NCBI GenBank assembly: GCA_036558305.1
Contig: DATBFX010000621.1
Coordinates: 1-12,322 of the forward strand
Direction of reading: 5' to 3'
DNA: 12,322 nucleotides
Source of the DNA: DATBFX01 sp036558305
GTDB lineage: Bacteria > Chloroflexota > Chloroflexia > Thermomicrobiales > UBA6265
Shown: piece by piece, positions 6,724-12,322 of the stretch
Position numbering within the stretch: position 1 is the first letter of the stretch
Layout of the letters: each line of letters begins with the position of its first letter
Program-made: the position numbers and the translations under genes
The notes under the pieces: generated by a model
What the model saw: the letters and a program-made list of their open reading frames with translations, nothing else
Database searches by the model: none
Told to the model about the DNA's origin: nothing

Positions 6724-7716
6724 TTAGGAGTCCAGATTTACCTCGGTGCCGATGCCGGATTCCTGCGCCCGGTCGACCGCTCGGCGCGCCACGACGACAT
6801 CCTGAACGGCATTTCCGACCGATTTGAAGAAGGTGATCTCGTCGTCATTGGTTCGTGCCGGTGCAAGACCGGCGGCGACCATGCCGAGTTCGCGGGATAT
6901 GTCGCTCGCGGCGATCAATCCCTGGCCCAGCGGGATCATCAGGTCGCCGGCCTCGGCCTTCACCGCCCCGACCGAGTCGACCACGATGGTCGACCGCACG
7001 ACGGTTTCCGGTGGAATCTCCTGCATCTCGGCAGTAAACGCCCCGACCCCATTGATGTGCGTGCCCGGTCGCACGTCCGCGTCGTCGAACACCGGACGCT
7101 TCGACGTCGTCGCCGTGCAGATCACGTCGGCCGTTCGGACCGCGCCCCTCACGTCGGTGGTCGTCTCGACCAGATCGACCAGTTCAGGCCAGTCGCTCCG
7201 GATCGACTCCAGATAGCGAGGAAACGCCTCCGATCGGGCGTCAACCACCCGGATACGCTCGATCGGACGGACCGCGCAGACCGCCGCGGCTTGGGTGACC
7301 CCCTGCACCCCCGCGCCGATCACCGTCAGCGTCTTGGCGTCCGCTCGCGCCAGGAGATCGGTGGCCGCGCCCGACACGGCTCCGGTTCGCAGGGCCGTGA
7401 CCCAGCCACCTTCCATGATCGCGAGGGGGACACCGGTCTGGTGATCGAACAGGCACACCAGCGCGTGAATCGTCGGCAGATCCCGCCCTGCATTGCCGCC
7501 GAAGAACGAAACGGCCTTGAATCCGAGCGATGATGCGGCGGGCACGTAGGCCGGCATCATCAGCATCGCCGACGGGTCGGCGTTGACCTCGACCACGGTC
7601 CGCACCGGGGAGGCAGCGCGACCGGCCGACAACTCCGCGAACGCCAGCTTCATCAACTCAATCGCCTCGGGCATCGAAACCAGGCGTTTGAGATCCGATC
7701 GGGATAGGGCCAGCAC
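6724..7716 (-). CDS. Ornithine cyclodeaminase / mu-crystallin family dehydrogenase
   Basis: NAD(P)-dependent enzyme of the OCD/mu-crystallin family, 330 residues, the usual length. Members include ornithine cyclodeaminase, some alanine dehydrogenases and ketimine reductases. Substrate-side residues Lys67 (GFKAVSFFGG) and Arg110 (TALRTGAVS) are present. The Rossmann motif is VIGAGVQG (132-139), and the family C-terminal box ITFFKSVGNAVQDVV spans 294-308. The position of the catalytic Asp of true OCD (GGDCPGK) reads VGAFTAEMQE (224-233), so ornithine deamination is doubtful and the substrate is open. The frame stays open far upstream, but GTG 7716 is chosen because it has an AAGGA nine bases away and gives the family N-terminus. 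The gene is divergent from the SH3b gene and convergent with nuoF. Confidence 0.88.
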   Translation of the reverse strand: MLALSRSDLKRLVSMPEAIELMKLAFAELSAGRAASPVRTVVEVNADPSAMLMMPAYVPAASSLGFKAVSFFGGNAGRDLPTIHALVCLFDHQTGVPLAIMEGGWVTALRTGAVSGAATDLLARADAKTLTVIGAGVQGVTQAAAVCAVRPIERIRVVDARSEAFPRYLESIRSDWPELVDLVETTTDVRGAVRTADVICTATTSKRPVFDDADVRPGTHINGVGAFTAEMQEIPPETVVRSTIVVDSVGAVKAEAGDLMIPLGQGLIAASDISRELGMVAAGLAPARTNDDEITFFKSVGNAVQDVVVARRAVDRAQESGIGTEVNLDS

Positions 7717-7746
7717 TGGCTTGTTTCCTTCCTGGTAGGTAAGACG

Positions 7747-7758
7747 TGCCACGTGGCA
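7747..7758. promoter_or_regulatory. 12-bp perfect palindrome, candidate operator
   Basis: TGCCACGTGGCA is its own reverse complement over 12 bases. It lies 31-42 bases upstream of the dehydrogenase GTG, just downstream of that gene's candidate promoter, where a bound dimeric repressor would block transcription. The core CCACGTGG resembles symmetric sites used by several regulator families, but no regulator gene is in the window. Confidence 0.5.
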
Positions 7759-7777
7759 TCTAGTCGATCGCCGAGGG

Positions 7778-7806
7778 AGTTTAGCGACCGGAGACCGGCC
7801 GGGCAA
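7778..7806 (-). promoter_or_regulatory. Candidate promoter for the OCD-family gene
   Basis: TTGCCC (7801-7806) and TAAACT (7778-7783) on the minus strand are 17 bases apart, each matching consensus at four positions. The start would be near 7771, leaving a leader of about 55 bases that contains the palindrome at 7747-7758. Confidence 0.45.
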
Positions 7807-7827
7807 CGGGGTCGTATGGAAGGCCCA

Positions 7828-7836
7828 TGCTATACT
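7828..7836 (+). promoter_or_regulatory. Extended -10 promoter for the SH3b / tyrA genes
   Basis: TGCTATACT reads as an extended -10 (TGn plus TATACT). No good -35 sits at the right distance, which extended -10 promoters can tolerate. The implied leader to the ATG at 7908 is about 65 bases. tyrA has no clear promoter of its own and may depend on this one. Confidence 0.4.
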
Positions 7837-7907
7837 CGATCGGTCGCGATCCTTATCCGCGGGACGGCCGGTTTGTGCGGTAGCCAGGGAGTTGACGGCC
7901 AGCAACG

Positions 7908-8453
7908 ATGTCCGACCCAGGTTTGACCAACCGGCTCCGGCAGCGATCCCGGCGCGCCGGCCTGGCAGTCGGCCTCTCGATGGCGCTGACCATCGCGCTC
8001 TGCATCGGCAGTTTTGCCTGGATCTATGCCAAAGCCGATCCGTTCTTCGCCGACCTGGTCGGTTCCGAGGCGAAGGCAACGACCGCATCGCGGACTACGC
8101 TGACCGCCGAAGGAACCGCGTCCGGCACCCGAAGCGCCGAGGTTGCGCCGACGAGCGAGCCGACACAAGAACCCACCAGTAAACCGGCCCAACCGACCCG
8201 GACCCCCGCCCCCCGCCAAACACCGACGTCGGAGGTATTTCAAGCCACCCACATCACGAATCCGAATTCACGGGTGAATTTCAGACCCGAACCCGATCTC
8301 AACACGACCCCGATCACGACGCTCGATGCCGGCACCCCGGTTCAGGCGCTCGGCGACGAACAGGTCGACGGTGACGGTAATCGCTGGCTGAAATTCCGTA
8401 CCGAAGACGGATTGGAAGGCTGGCTCCGCGAGGATGCGGTCCAACCCGTCTAG
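7908..8453 (+). CDS. Membrane-anchored bacterial SH3 (SH3b) domain protein
   Basis: 181 residues. A short Arg-rich cytoplasmic start (1-17) precedes one membrane helix (about 18-41), a Thr/Ser/Pro/Glu-rich spacer (about 56-108) and a C-terminal SH3b domain (112-181). The SH3b signs are VNFRPEPDLNTTPI at 123-136, a LDAGTPVQALG strand (139-149), GNRWLKF at 157-163 and GLEGWLREDAV at 168-178. The positive-inside rule puts the SH3b domain outside the membrane, where such domains often bind cell-wall or surface ligands; the ligand here is unknown. The SD is weak: AGGGAG lies 16 bases upstream, too far to count. tyrA follows after 58 bp on the same strand. The pairing with tyrA looks incidental. 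Confidence 0.85.
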   Translation: MSDPGLTNRLRQRSRRAGLAVGLSMALTIALCIGSFAWIYAKADPFFADLVGSEAKATTASRTTLTAEGTASGTRSAEVAPTSEPTQEPTSKPAQPTRTPAPRQTPTSEVFQATHITNPNSRVNFRPEPDLNTTPITTLDAGTPVQALGDEQVDGDGNRWLKFRTEDGLEGWLREDAVQPV

Positions 8454-8511
8454 CCTTGGTGCCGGGGAGATCGCCACTTTACCCAACACACGTCGAAAGG
8501 AATTGGGCAGC

Positions 8512-9603
8512 ATGCAACGCGTCGCCATCGTGGGACTCGGACTCGTTGGTGGGTCGATCGGACTCGGTCTGCGACGCTGGTCGGAGCAGAACGGCAAGAC
8601 CGGCGAAGGCGCCCTCGAAGTCATCGGCTTCGATACCGATCTCGACCAGCAACACTACGCGAAGAAGATCGGCGCGGTAGACCGCGCGGAGTGGGAACTC
8701 GGGAAAGCAATCCGCGATGCCGACATCGTCGTCGTCTGCACTCCGGTGAGGGCCACGCGAGAGGTTTTCGCGGACATCGCGCCCCACTTGAAGAGCGGGG
8801 CCGTCGTCACCGACACCGGTTCGACGAAGGAGGAGGTGCTTTCCTGGGCCCAGGAGCTGCTTCCTCGCACGGTCAGCTTCGTCGGCGGGCATCCGATGGC
8901 GGGCAAAGCGCAGAGTATCGAAGGGGCCGAAGCCGATCTCTTCAAAGGTGCGACGTGGTGCGTGACGCCGTCGGTTATTGCCGAGGATGCCGCGATTCGG
9001 AATGTCCTCGGGATGATCTCGGCACTCGGCGCCGAACCGTACTTCCTCGATCCGGGAGAACACGACGCGTACGTCGCCGGCATCAGCCACCTGCCGGCCG
9101 TCCTTTCCGCCGCCTTGATGAACTCGTTGTCCAAGGATTCGTCGTGGCGCGACATGAAGTCTTTGACGGCCGGTGGGTTTCGCGACATGACCCGCCTCGC
9201 CGCCGGCAGTCCGGACATGCATCGCGACATCGCCCTCACGAATCGTGATGCACTGACGCGTTGGCTCGACTCGTACGTCACGGTCCTCCAGGATTTCCGG
9301 GCCGCGCTGCACGAGGATGCCGACCAGTCGGCCAAGGAGCTGACGACCTTTTTCACCCAAGCGCGCGACGCGAGGGCGGAATGGGCTACGCAGACAACCC
9401 GAGAAGGCGAGTTGTTGCAGGGAACCCAAGCCGAATTGAGCAAGGAGGGGTTCGGCGATCAGATGGGCCGGATGCTCCTGGGCGGGTTCATGCGCAAGCG
9501 CGCCAGCCCCACCGATCGCCTCGGGCGACCGCGTGGCGGCTCCGGTACGCCAGACGGACGAACCGCCACGCGCGACGCGGTGAACGGGTCAGGGAAGGAT
9601 TAG
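8512..9603 (+). CDS. tyrA: Prephenate dehydrogenase
   Basis: Cytoplasmic enzyme of tyrosine synthesis that oxidatively decarboxylates prephenate to 4-hydroxyphenylpyruvate; 363 residues. The Rossmann motif GLGLVGGSIG is at 8-17. Asp41 closes the second strand (VIGFDTD), which favours NAD over NADP. VVTDTGSTKEEV is at 98-109, with catalytic His127 in GGHPMAG, His193 in SHLP and Arg224 in GGFRDMTR. The core ends near 285. A further 75 residues form a charged helix (RAEWATQTTREGELLQGTQ) and a basic, Gly-rich tail, not an ACT domain, so classic tyrosine feedback through ACT is not expected. An arogenate preference cannot be excluded. The start ATG at 8512 has AAAGGA ten bases upstream; the frame is open a little further upstream without a better site. 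The 3' end overlaps the next, opposite gene by 15 bp. Confidence 0.93.
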   Translation: MQRVAIVGLGLVGGSIGLGLRRWSEQNGKTGEGALEVIGFDTDLDQQHYAKKIGAVDRAEWELGKAIRDADIVVVCTPVRATREVFADIAPHLKSGAVVTDTGSTKEEVLSWAQELLPRTVSFVGGHPMAGKAQSIEGAEADLFKGATWCVTPSVIAEDAAIRNVLGMISALGAEPYFLDPGEHDAYVAGISHLPAVLSAALMNSLSKDSSWRDMKSLTAGGFRDMTRLAAGSPDMHRDIALTNRDALTRWLDSYVTVLQDFRAALHEDADQSAKELTTFFTQARDARAEWATQTTREGELLQGTQAELSKEGFGDQMGRMLLGGFMRKRASPTDRLGRPRGGSGTPDGRTATRDAVNGSGKD

Positions 9604-10065
9604 CCAGTCGCTCGGCAGCGTATAGCGGTAGATGCGTGCGGTCGGTCGACCATCGACCCTGACTCGCCCCCGATCCGCGCGGAGGAGTTCCGCGTAGCTG
9701 TTCTGAACCTGGACGATTCTTCGCGCCTTCAGATTGAAAATCACGACGCCGAGGCGGAGGGGTTCGAGGCTGATGCGCCTCGTCGCCTCGTCAACGACGC
9801 GTAGGGGGCGTCTGTCCTCATCGTCCGCATGTGCGAGCCAGACTCGAATCGAATCGGGATTCGTCGACACCACGTGTTCATCGAACACGGCCAGGCCATT
9901 GGACACGGCCGCCGAGAGATCCGCGTCGAAGGTTGCCAGCGATTGCAACAACGCGAGGTGGTCCTCGACACCGGCGCTGCAACCGGCGGCAAGTGCTTTG
10001 AGAGCGTGCGGTGGGCCGGGGAAGGAAATTGTCCCCGACTGATCCACGACCGTGAAGCGCATCAT
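9589..10065 (-). CDS. Unrecognised protein, 158 residues
   Basis: I do not recognise a family. From the ATG at 10065 the protein starts MMRFTVVDQSG, has an Ala/Leu-rich helical middle (roughly 20-65) and a strand-rich second half with a Val/Ile-rich LGVVIFNLKARRIVQVQNSYAEL stretch (two parts), ending IYRYTLPSDWLILP. No signal peptide or membrane helix is clear. The start is set by GGAGGGGA nine bases upstream; a GTG at 10143 would add 26 residues but has no SD. The stop lies inside tyrA, so the two convergent genes overlap by 15 bp. Base composition is like the neighbours. Reality is supported by the SD and by protein-like composition, not by homology. Confidence 0.72.
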   Translation of the reverse strand: MMRFTVVDQSGTISFPGPPHALKALAAGCSAGVEDHLALLQSLATFDADLSAAVSNGLAVFDEHVVSTNPDSIRVWLAHADDEDRRPLRVVDEATRRISLEPLRLGVVIFNLKARRIVQVQNSYAELLRADRGRVRVDGRPTARIYRYTLPSDWLILP

Positions 10066-10074
10066 CGGCGCGCG

Positions 10075-10082
10075 TCCCCTCC
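10075..10082 (-). promoter_or_regulatory. Shine-Dalgarno that shortens the unknown gene
   Basis: GGAGGGGA on the minus strand, nine bases before ATG 10065. It lies inside the longer open frame that begins at GTG 10143 and favours the shorter product. Confidence 0.55.
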
Positions 10083-10198
10083 AAAGAGAATCGGGGCGCA
10101 GCGCGAACGAAATCTCAAAGGGAATGACGAGCGCGGCATCCACCCGAACGTGGCAGTTCAGTCACCGGGAGTGTAGCATACCGATGTTATGTATTGAC

Positions 10199-10217
10199 CA
10201 CGCGGTGATCCCGCGTG
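10199..10217. promoter_or_regulatory. Perfect 7-bp inverted repeat in a divergent intergenic region
   Basis: CACGCGG and CCGCGTG flank TGATC. The site sits next to an AT-rich patch (about 10172-10196) in the 221-bp gap between two divergent genes of unknown function. No T-run follows on either strand, so an operator or a leader hairpin is more likely than a terminator. I could not place a convincing promoter for either gene here. Confidence 0.4.
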
Positions 10218-10273
10218 CTGCGGCCTGAGATCCTTTTGCCATCGGCGACGATCCTGGTTCGTGCTCCTCATGC

Positions 10274-10280
10274 GAGGAGG
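10274..10280 (+). promoter_or_regulatory. Strong Shine-Dalgarno of the two-helix membrane protein
   Basis: GAGGAGG, six bases before ATG 10287. It rules out the earlier in-frame start candidates near 10215. Confidence 0.75.
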
Positions 10281-10286
10281 CAACAG

Positions 10287-10733
10287 ATGGTTGAAGACCC
10301 AAAAACCCCATCCCCACGTCGGAGCCGGCTCGAAGACGAGGTCCTCGAGATCCTCTATCGAAGCGATCGCCCGCCCTCGTTCACGGATCGGATGCGGTCG
10401 GCGAGCCGGCGGGCAATGGCGTCGTTGCGGATGCGACGGACCGTCGGCGTACGCTCGGTCGTCGCCCAACTCGACGCCGGGATGTGGTTGGCCGTTTGCG
10501 TCGGGTTGGGCATCCTTGCCTTTCTCGTGCGGAACGCTTCGCCGCTCCTGGCACGGATTTTCGCCGTGGCCTGTCTGGCAACGATCGTCCTCGCCATCGT
10601 TCGATCGTTCGGGCGACCAGACCGTGGATCACCAAAGCGCTGGCGAGGCAGGGACGTCCACATCTCGCCGCATTCGCGCCCAATGTGGATCGATCGAGTT
10701 TTTCGGGGTCAACGACGCCCACCTCGTGGCTAA
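10287..10733 (+). CDS. Unrecognised membrane protein with two predicted helices
   Basis: 148 residues from a start with a near-perfect SD. An N-terminal charged region (1-60) contains a short acidic helix, SRLEDEVLEILYRSDRP, and then many Arg residues. Two membrane helices follow, about 64-82 and 86-107, with only a short turn between them. The C-terminal tail is very basic and includes KRWRGRDVHI (117-126) and ends RVFRGQRRPPRG. The positive-inside rule puts both tails in the cytoplasm as a hairpin topology. I do not know the family. It converges on fmt, with 28 bp between the stops and no clear terminator. Gene call is strong, function is open. Confidence 0.82.
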   Translation: MVEDPKTPSPRRSRLEDEVLEILYRSDRPPSFTDRMRSASRRAMASLRMRRTVGVRSVVAQLDAGMWLAVCVGLGILAFLVRNASPLLARIFAVACLATIVLAIVRSFGRPDRGSPKRWRGRDVHISPHSRPMWIDRVFRGQRRPPRG

Positions 10734-10761
10734 GAGGCGGGAAGGGATCGAACCGGCAACG

Positions 10762-11754
10762 TCAGACCCTGGCGATGAGGGGGGGAGGCAGAGGCGGCGT
10801 TCCGCCGGCGCCAAGCTGGTCACCGGCGCCGATTCGTCTGCCGGCAGCCCAGGCGTATCCCGGCATGGGTCTTCCTCCCGCCGGCTGGACAACCTCCAAT
10901 CGGAGCAATCCGACTCCGCAGGAAACCGCTAGACGCCCGCTGTCCATTACCAGCGAACCCGGCGGCACCGCGGCGTGTTCCTCGATGACCGTGGCGGAGT
11001 GGATCTGGAGTGGCTCGCCCCGAAAGGTTGTCCAGGCTCGAGGCCACGGCCACATCGCCCTGACGCGCCGGTCGAGGAGGATCGCGGGCTCGTTCCAATC
11101 GAGCCAGCCATCGGCCTTCACCAGTTGCCTGACGATCGTCGCTCCCGCTGGATCTTGCGCGTGCGGCGTGCGATCGCCGCGAACGAAGCCGGCGGCCGTG
11201 TCGACGGCGAGATCGGCCGCCGCGAGTCCCAGCCTTGCCGTCAACGATTCCGTGGTATCGGTCGGCTCGATCGGGACCGTGACGCGCTCGACGACCGGTC
11301 CGGTGTCGAGTCCCTGTTCCATGACCATCACCGAAACGCCGGTCACCGCGTCGCCCGAGAGGATTGCTGCCGTGACCGGGCTGGCGCCGCGATAGGCCGG
11401 CAGCAGGGAAGCATGGAGATTGAGACAACCGTACCGGGGTATGGCGAGGGTCTTGGCGCCGAAGATCAGACCGTAGGCGGCGACGACAAAGAGGTCCGAA
11501 CGAGATTCGATGAGGGGCGTACGTGCCGATTCGGCGCGCAACGACACGGGTTGATAGACCGGGATTTTCAGGTCTTCGGCGCAGACTTTGACCGCTGACG
11601 CCTGCATGCGATTGCCGCGGCCGGCGGATCGGTCGGGTTGGGTCACGACAAGCGCGACGTCGTAACGCGCATCGGCGGCCAACGCGCGTAGCGAAGGCAC
11701 CGCGTACGTCGGCGTCCCGAAGTGAACGATCCTGATTGGCCCGTGCGCCGTCAC
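10762..11754 (-). CDS. fmt: Methionyl-tRNA formyltransferase
   Basis: Transfers a formyl group from 10-formyltetrahydrofolate to Met-tRNA(fMet) for translation initiation; 330 residues. The N-terminal formyltransferase domain starts IRIVHFGTPTYAVPSL. Its catalytic residues are Asn112 and His114 in LNLHASLLPAYRGASP and Asp150 in QGLDTGP. The C-terminal tRNA-binding domain begins around 205 with the expected WLDWNEPA and RAMWPWPRAWT motifs. The protein ends in a Gly/Pro-rich tail, TPPLPPPLIARV. GTG 11754 was chosen because GGAG (11761-11764) lies six bases upstream and the family usually starts close to RIV. ATG 11766 is in frame, would add four residues and has no SD, but cannot be excluded. 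No deformylase gene is next to it. Confidence 0.95.
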   Translation of the reverse strand: MTAHGPIRIVHFGTPTYAVPSLRALAADARYDVALVVTQPDRSAGRGNRMQASAVKVCAEDLKIPVYQPVSLRAESARTPLIESRSDLFVVAAYGLIFGAKTLAIPRYGCLNLHASLLPAYRGASPVTAAILSGDAVTGVSVMVMEQGLDTGPVVERVTVPIEPTDTTESLTARLGLAAADLAVDTAAGFVRGDRTPHAQDPAGATIVRQLVKADGWLDWNEPAILLDRRVRAMWPWPRAWTTFRGEPLQIHSATVIEEHAAVPPGSLVMDSGRLAVSCGVGLLRLEVVQPAGGRPMPGYAWAAGRRIGAGDQLGAGGTPPLPPPLIARV

Positions 11755-11815
11755 GTGCGTCTCCATCGCTACGCGGGTCGCCGTGGGACGGCATGGTCGG
11801 CGAGGTGCGCTCGCC

Positions 11816-11845
11816 TCGACCGTCGGTTCGACGCAAAAGTACAAT
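11816..11845 (+). promoter_or_regulatory. Candidate promoter for the glycosyltransferase gene
   Basis: TACAAT (11840-11845) matches the -10 consensus at five of six bases, with TCGACC (11816-11821) 18 bases upstream as a weak -35. The ATG begins nine bases after the -10, so transcription would start almost at the start codon. No SD is visible, which fits a leaderless mRNA. Confidence 0.35.
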
Positions 11846-11854
11846 GCCGGCAGT

Positions 11855-12322
11855 ATGAGGGTCCCACGCTTGAAGCGAATCGCCGTCCGACCCGACCCCA
11901 CGACGCTCGGTCTCGTCGCGTTGCTGATCGCCGCCTTCGCCCTTCGAGTTTACCGGCTCGACTGGGACGAAGGACGATTGCTCCATCCCGACGAGCTCCA
12001 CATGGTCGAGGTCGCGGCGACGCGGATCTCGTTCGATTGGCCCCCTGACCTCGATAATTTGCTCGACCCGGCCGCGTCGCGGCTGAATCCGCGCTCGGAC
12101 GACCCACAGACGGGGGAGCCGCGGCAGTATGCGTACGGGGCGCTGCCGGTCCTGGTCACCGACCTCGTAGCTTCGGTCATGACCTGGGTAACCGGGACGA
12201 AGTGGACGGCGTACTTCGATCACGTCCACAAGGTGGGCCGCGCCCTTTCGGCCATCTTCGATACCGGCACCGTGCTGCTGGTCTACCTCCTGGGCCGCCG
12301 GCTGTTCGACCGCCGGGTCGGT
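11855..12322 (+). CDS. Membrane glycosyltransferase, GT39/ArnT-like (GT-C fold), N-terminal part
   Basis: The first 156 residues of a polytopic protein that runs off the window; the frame is open to the last base. A short basic start precedes a first helix at about 16-33. The first outer loop carries LDWDEGRLLHPDE (35-47), the acidic pair Asp46/Glu47 after His-Pro being the typical GT-C catalytic signature. Further hydrophobic segments lie at about 92-112 and 128-147, with HVHKVGRALSAIFDTGT between and into them, as in PMT_2-type transferases that use polyprenyl-phosphate sugars. Acceptor unknown: protein, lipid or polysaccharide. The gene is divergent from fmt, with 100 bp between the start codons. 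Confidence 0.8.
   Translation, partial: MRVPRLKRIAVRPDPTTLGLVALLIAAFALRVYRLDWDEGRLLHPDELHMVEVAATRISFDWPPDLDNLLDPAASRLNPRSDDPQTGEPRQYAYGALPVLVTDLVASVMTWVTGTKWTAYFDHVHKVGRALSAIFDTGTVLLVYLLGRRLFDRRVG

Noticed and set aside
7717..8088. N-terminal extension of the OCD-family gene upstream of GTG 7716
   Set aside because: The frame is open, but the extension is Arg/Pro-rich, crosses the candidate promoter and palindrome and the start of the SH3b gene, and family members begin near VLALSRSDL.
7892..8182. TTG-started frame just before the SH3b gene
   Set aside because: The AGGGAG abuts the TTG with no spacer, and the frame encodes no recognisable domain. The ATG 7908 frame encodes a membrane helix and an SH3b domain.
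10731..10785. tRNA-like 3' fragment on the minus strand next to the fmt stop (GGTTCGATCCC, followed by a GCC-rich end and TTAGCCA)
   Set aside because: The T-loop-like core is good, but the T stem pairs at only three of five positions, no anticodon stem can be formed, and no partner for the acceptor strand exists within 90 bases. The same GCCGGTTCGATCC string also occurs near 2362, so chance is likely. A covariance-model tRNA scan would settle it.
10820..12229. 469-codon minus-strand frame overlapping fmt and the glycosyltransferase start
   Set aside because: It is in another frame from fmt and consists of Arg/Gly-rich low-complexity sequence; fmt explains the region fully.
1..12322. Search for mobile elements, CRISPR arrays, defence or toxin systems
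   Set aside because: No transposase, integrase, terminal repeats, regularly spaced short repeats, restriction or toxin genes were seen. The only regular repeat is the coding one in the kinase.

Overview
The window looks like ordinary chromosomal DNA from a high-GC bacterium. The gene set suggests a Chloroflexota member of the Thermomicrobia/Sphaerobacter type. It includes a Ser/Thr kinase fused to PQQ-like repeats, a bifunctional-nuclease-domain protein next to a small zinc-ribbon protein, a stand-alone NuoE/NuoF pair, a Thr/Pro-linked SH3b membrane protein and a GT39-type glycosyltransferase with an HPDE motif. This placement rests on family content and protein style only; there is no rRNA or other marker. 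GTG and TTG starts are common, and several genes have good Shine-Dalgarno (SD) sequences. No insertion sequence, phage gene, CRISPR array, tRNA or rRNA could be supported.

Layout from left to right. Positions 1-2117 (minus): a kinase/beta-propeller fusion, followed 43 bp downstream by the first 17 codons of an unrecognised gene that leaves the window. Positions 2118-2392: a 275-bp divergent regulatory region with a candidate promoter each way and a perfect hairpin in the kinase leader. Positions 2393-4306 (plus): signal peptidase I, then a bifunctional-nuclease-domain protein and a CxxC/CxxC protein that probably share one promoter. Positions 4348-6719 (plus): a near-consensus promoter, then NuoE-like and NuoF-like subunits overlapping by 8 bp. 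Positions 6724-7716 (minus): an ornithine cyclodeaminase/mu-crystallin family dehydrogenase, converging on nuoF with 4 bp between the stops. Positions 7717-7907: a second divergent control region with a 12-bp perfect palindrome. Positions 7908-9603 (plus): an SH3b membrane protein and prephenate dehydrogenase. Positions 9589-10065 (minus): an unknown protein whose 3' end overlaps tyrA by 15 bp. Positions 10287-10733 (plus): an unknown two-helix membrane protein. Positions 10762-11754 (minus): methionyl-tRNA formyltransferase. Positions 11855-12322 (plus): the start of a membrane glycosyltransferase.

The genes do not form one pathway. They mix housekeeping functions (protein export, initiator-tRNA formylation, tyrosine synthesis), redox chemistry (a diaphorase-like NuoEF pair) and signalling (kinase). 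No gene-free stretch exceeds 300 bp. The points most worth a second look are: the exact 40-residue, eight-fold repeat in an apparently cytoplasmic kinase-propeller fusion; the NuoF N-terminal domain that has lost all its cluster cysteines; the similar C-terminal tails on the nuclease-domain protein and its zinc-ribbon neighbour; and the perfect palindromes in three leader or intergenic regions. I saw no obvious new defence or mobile system.
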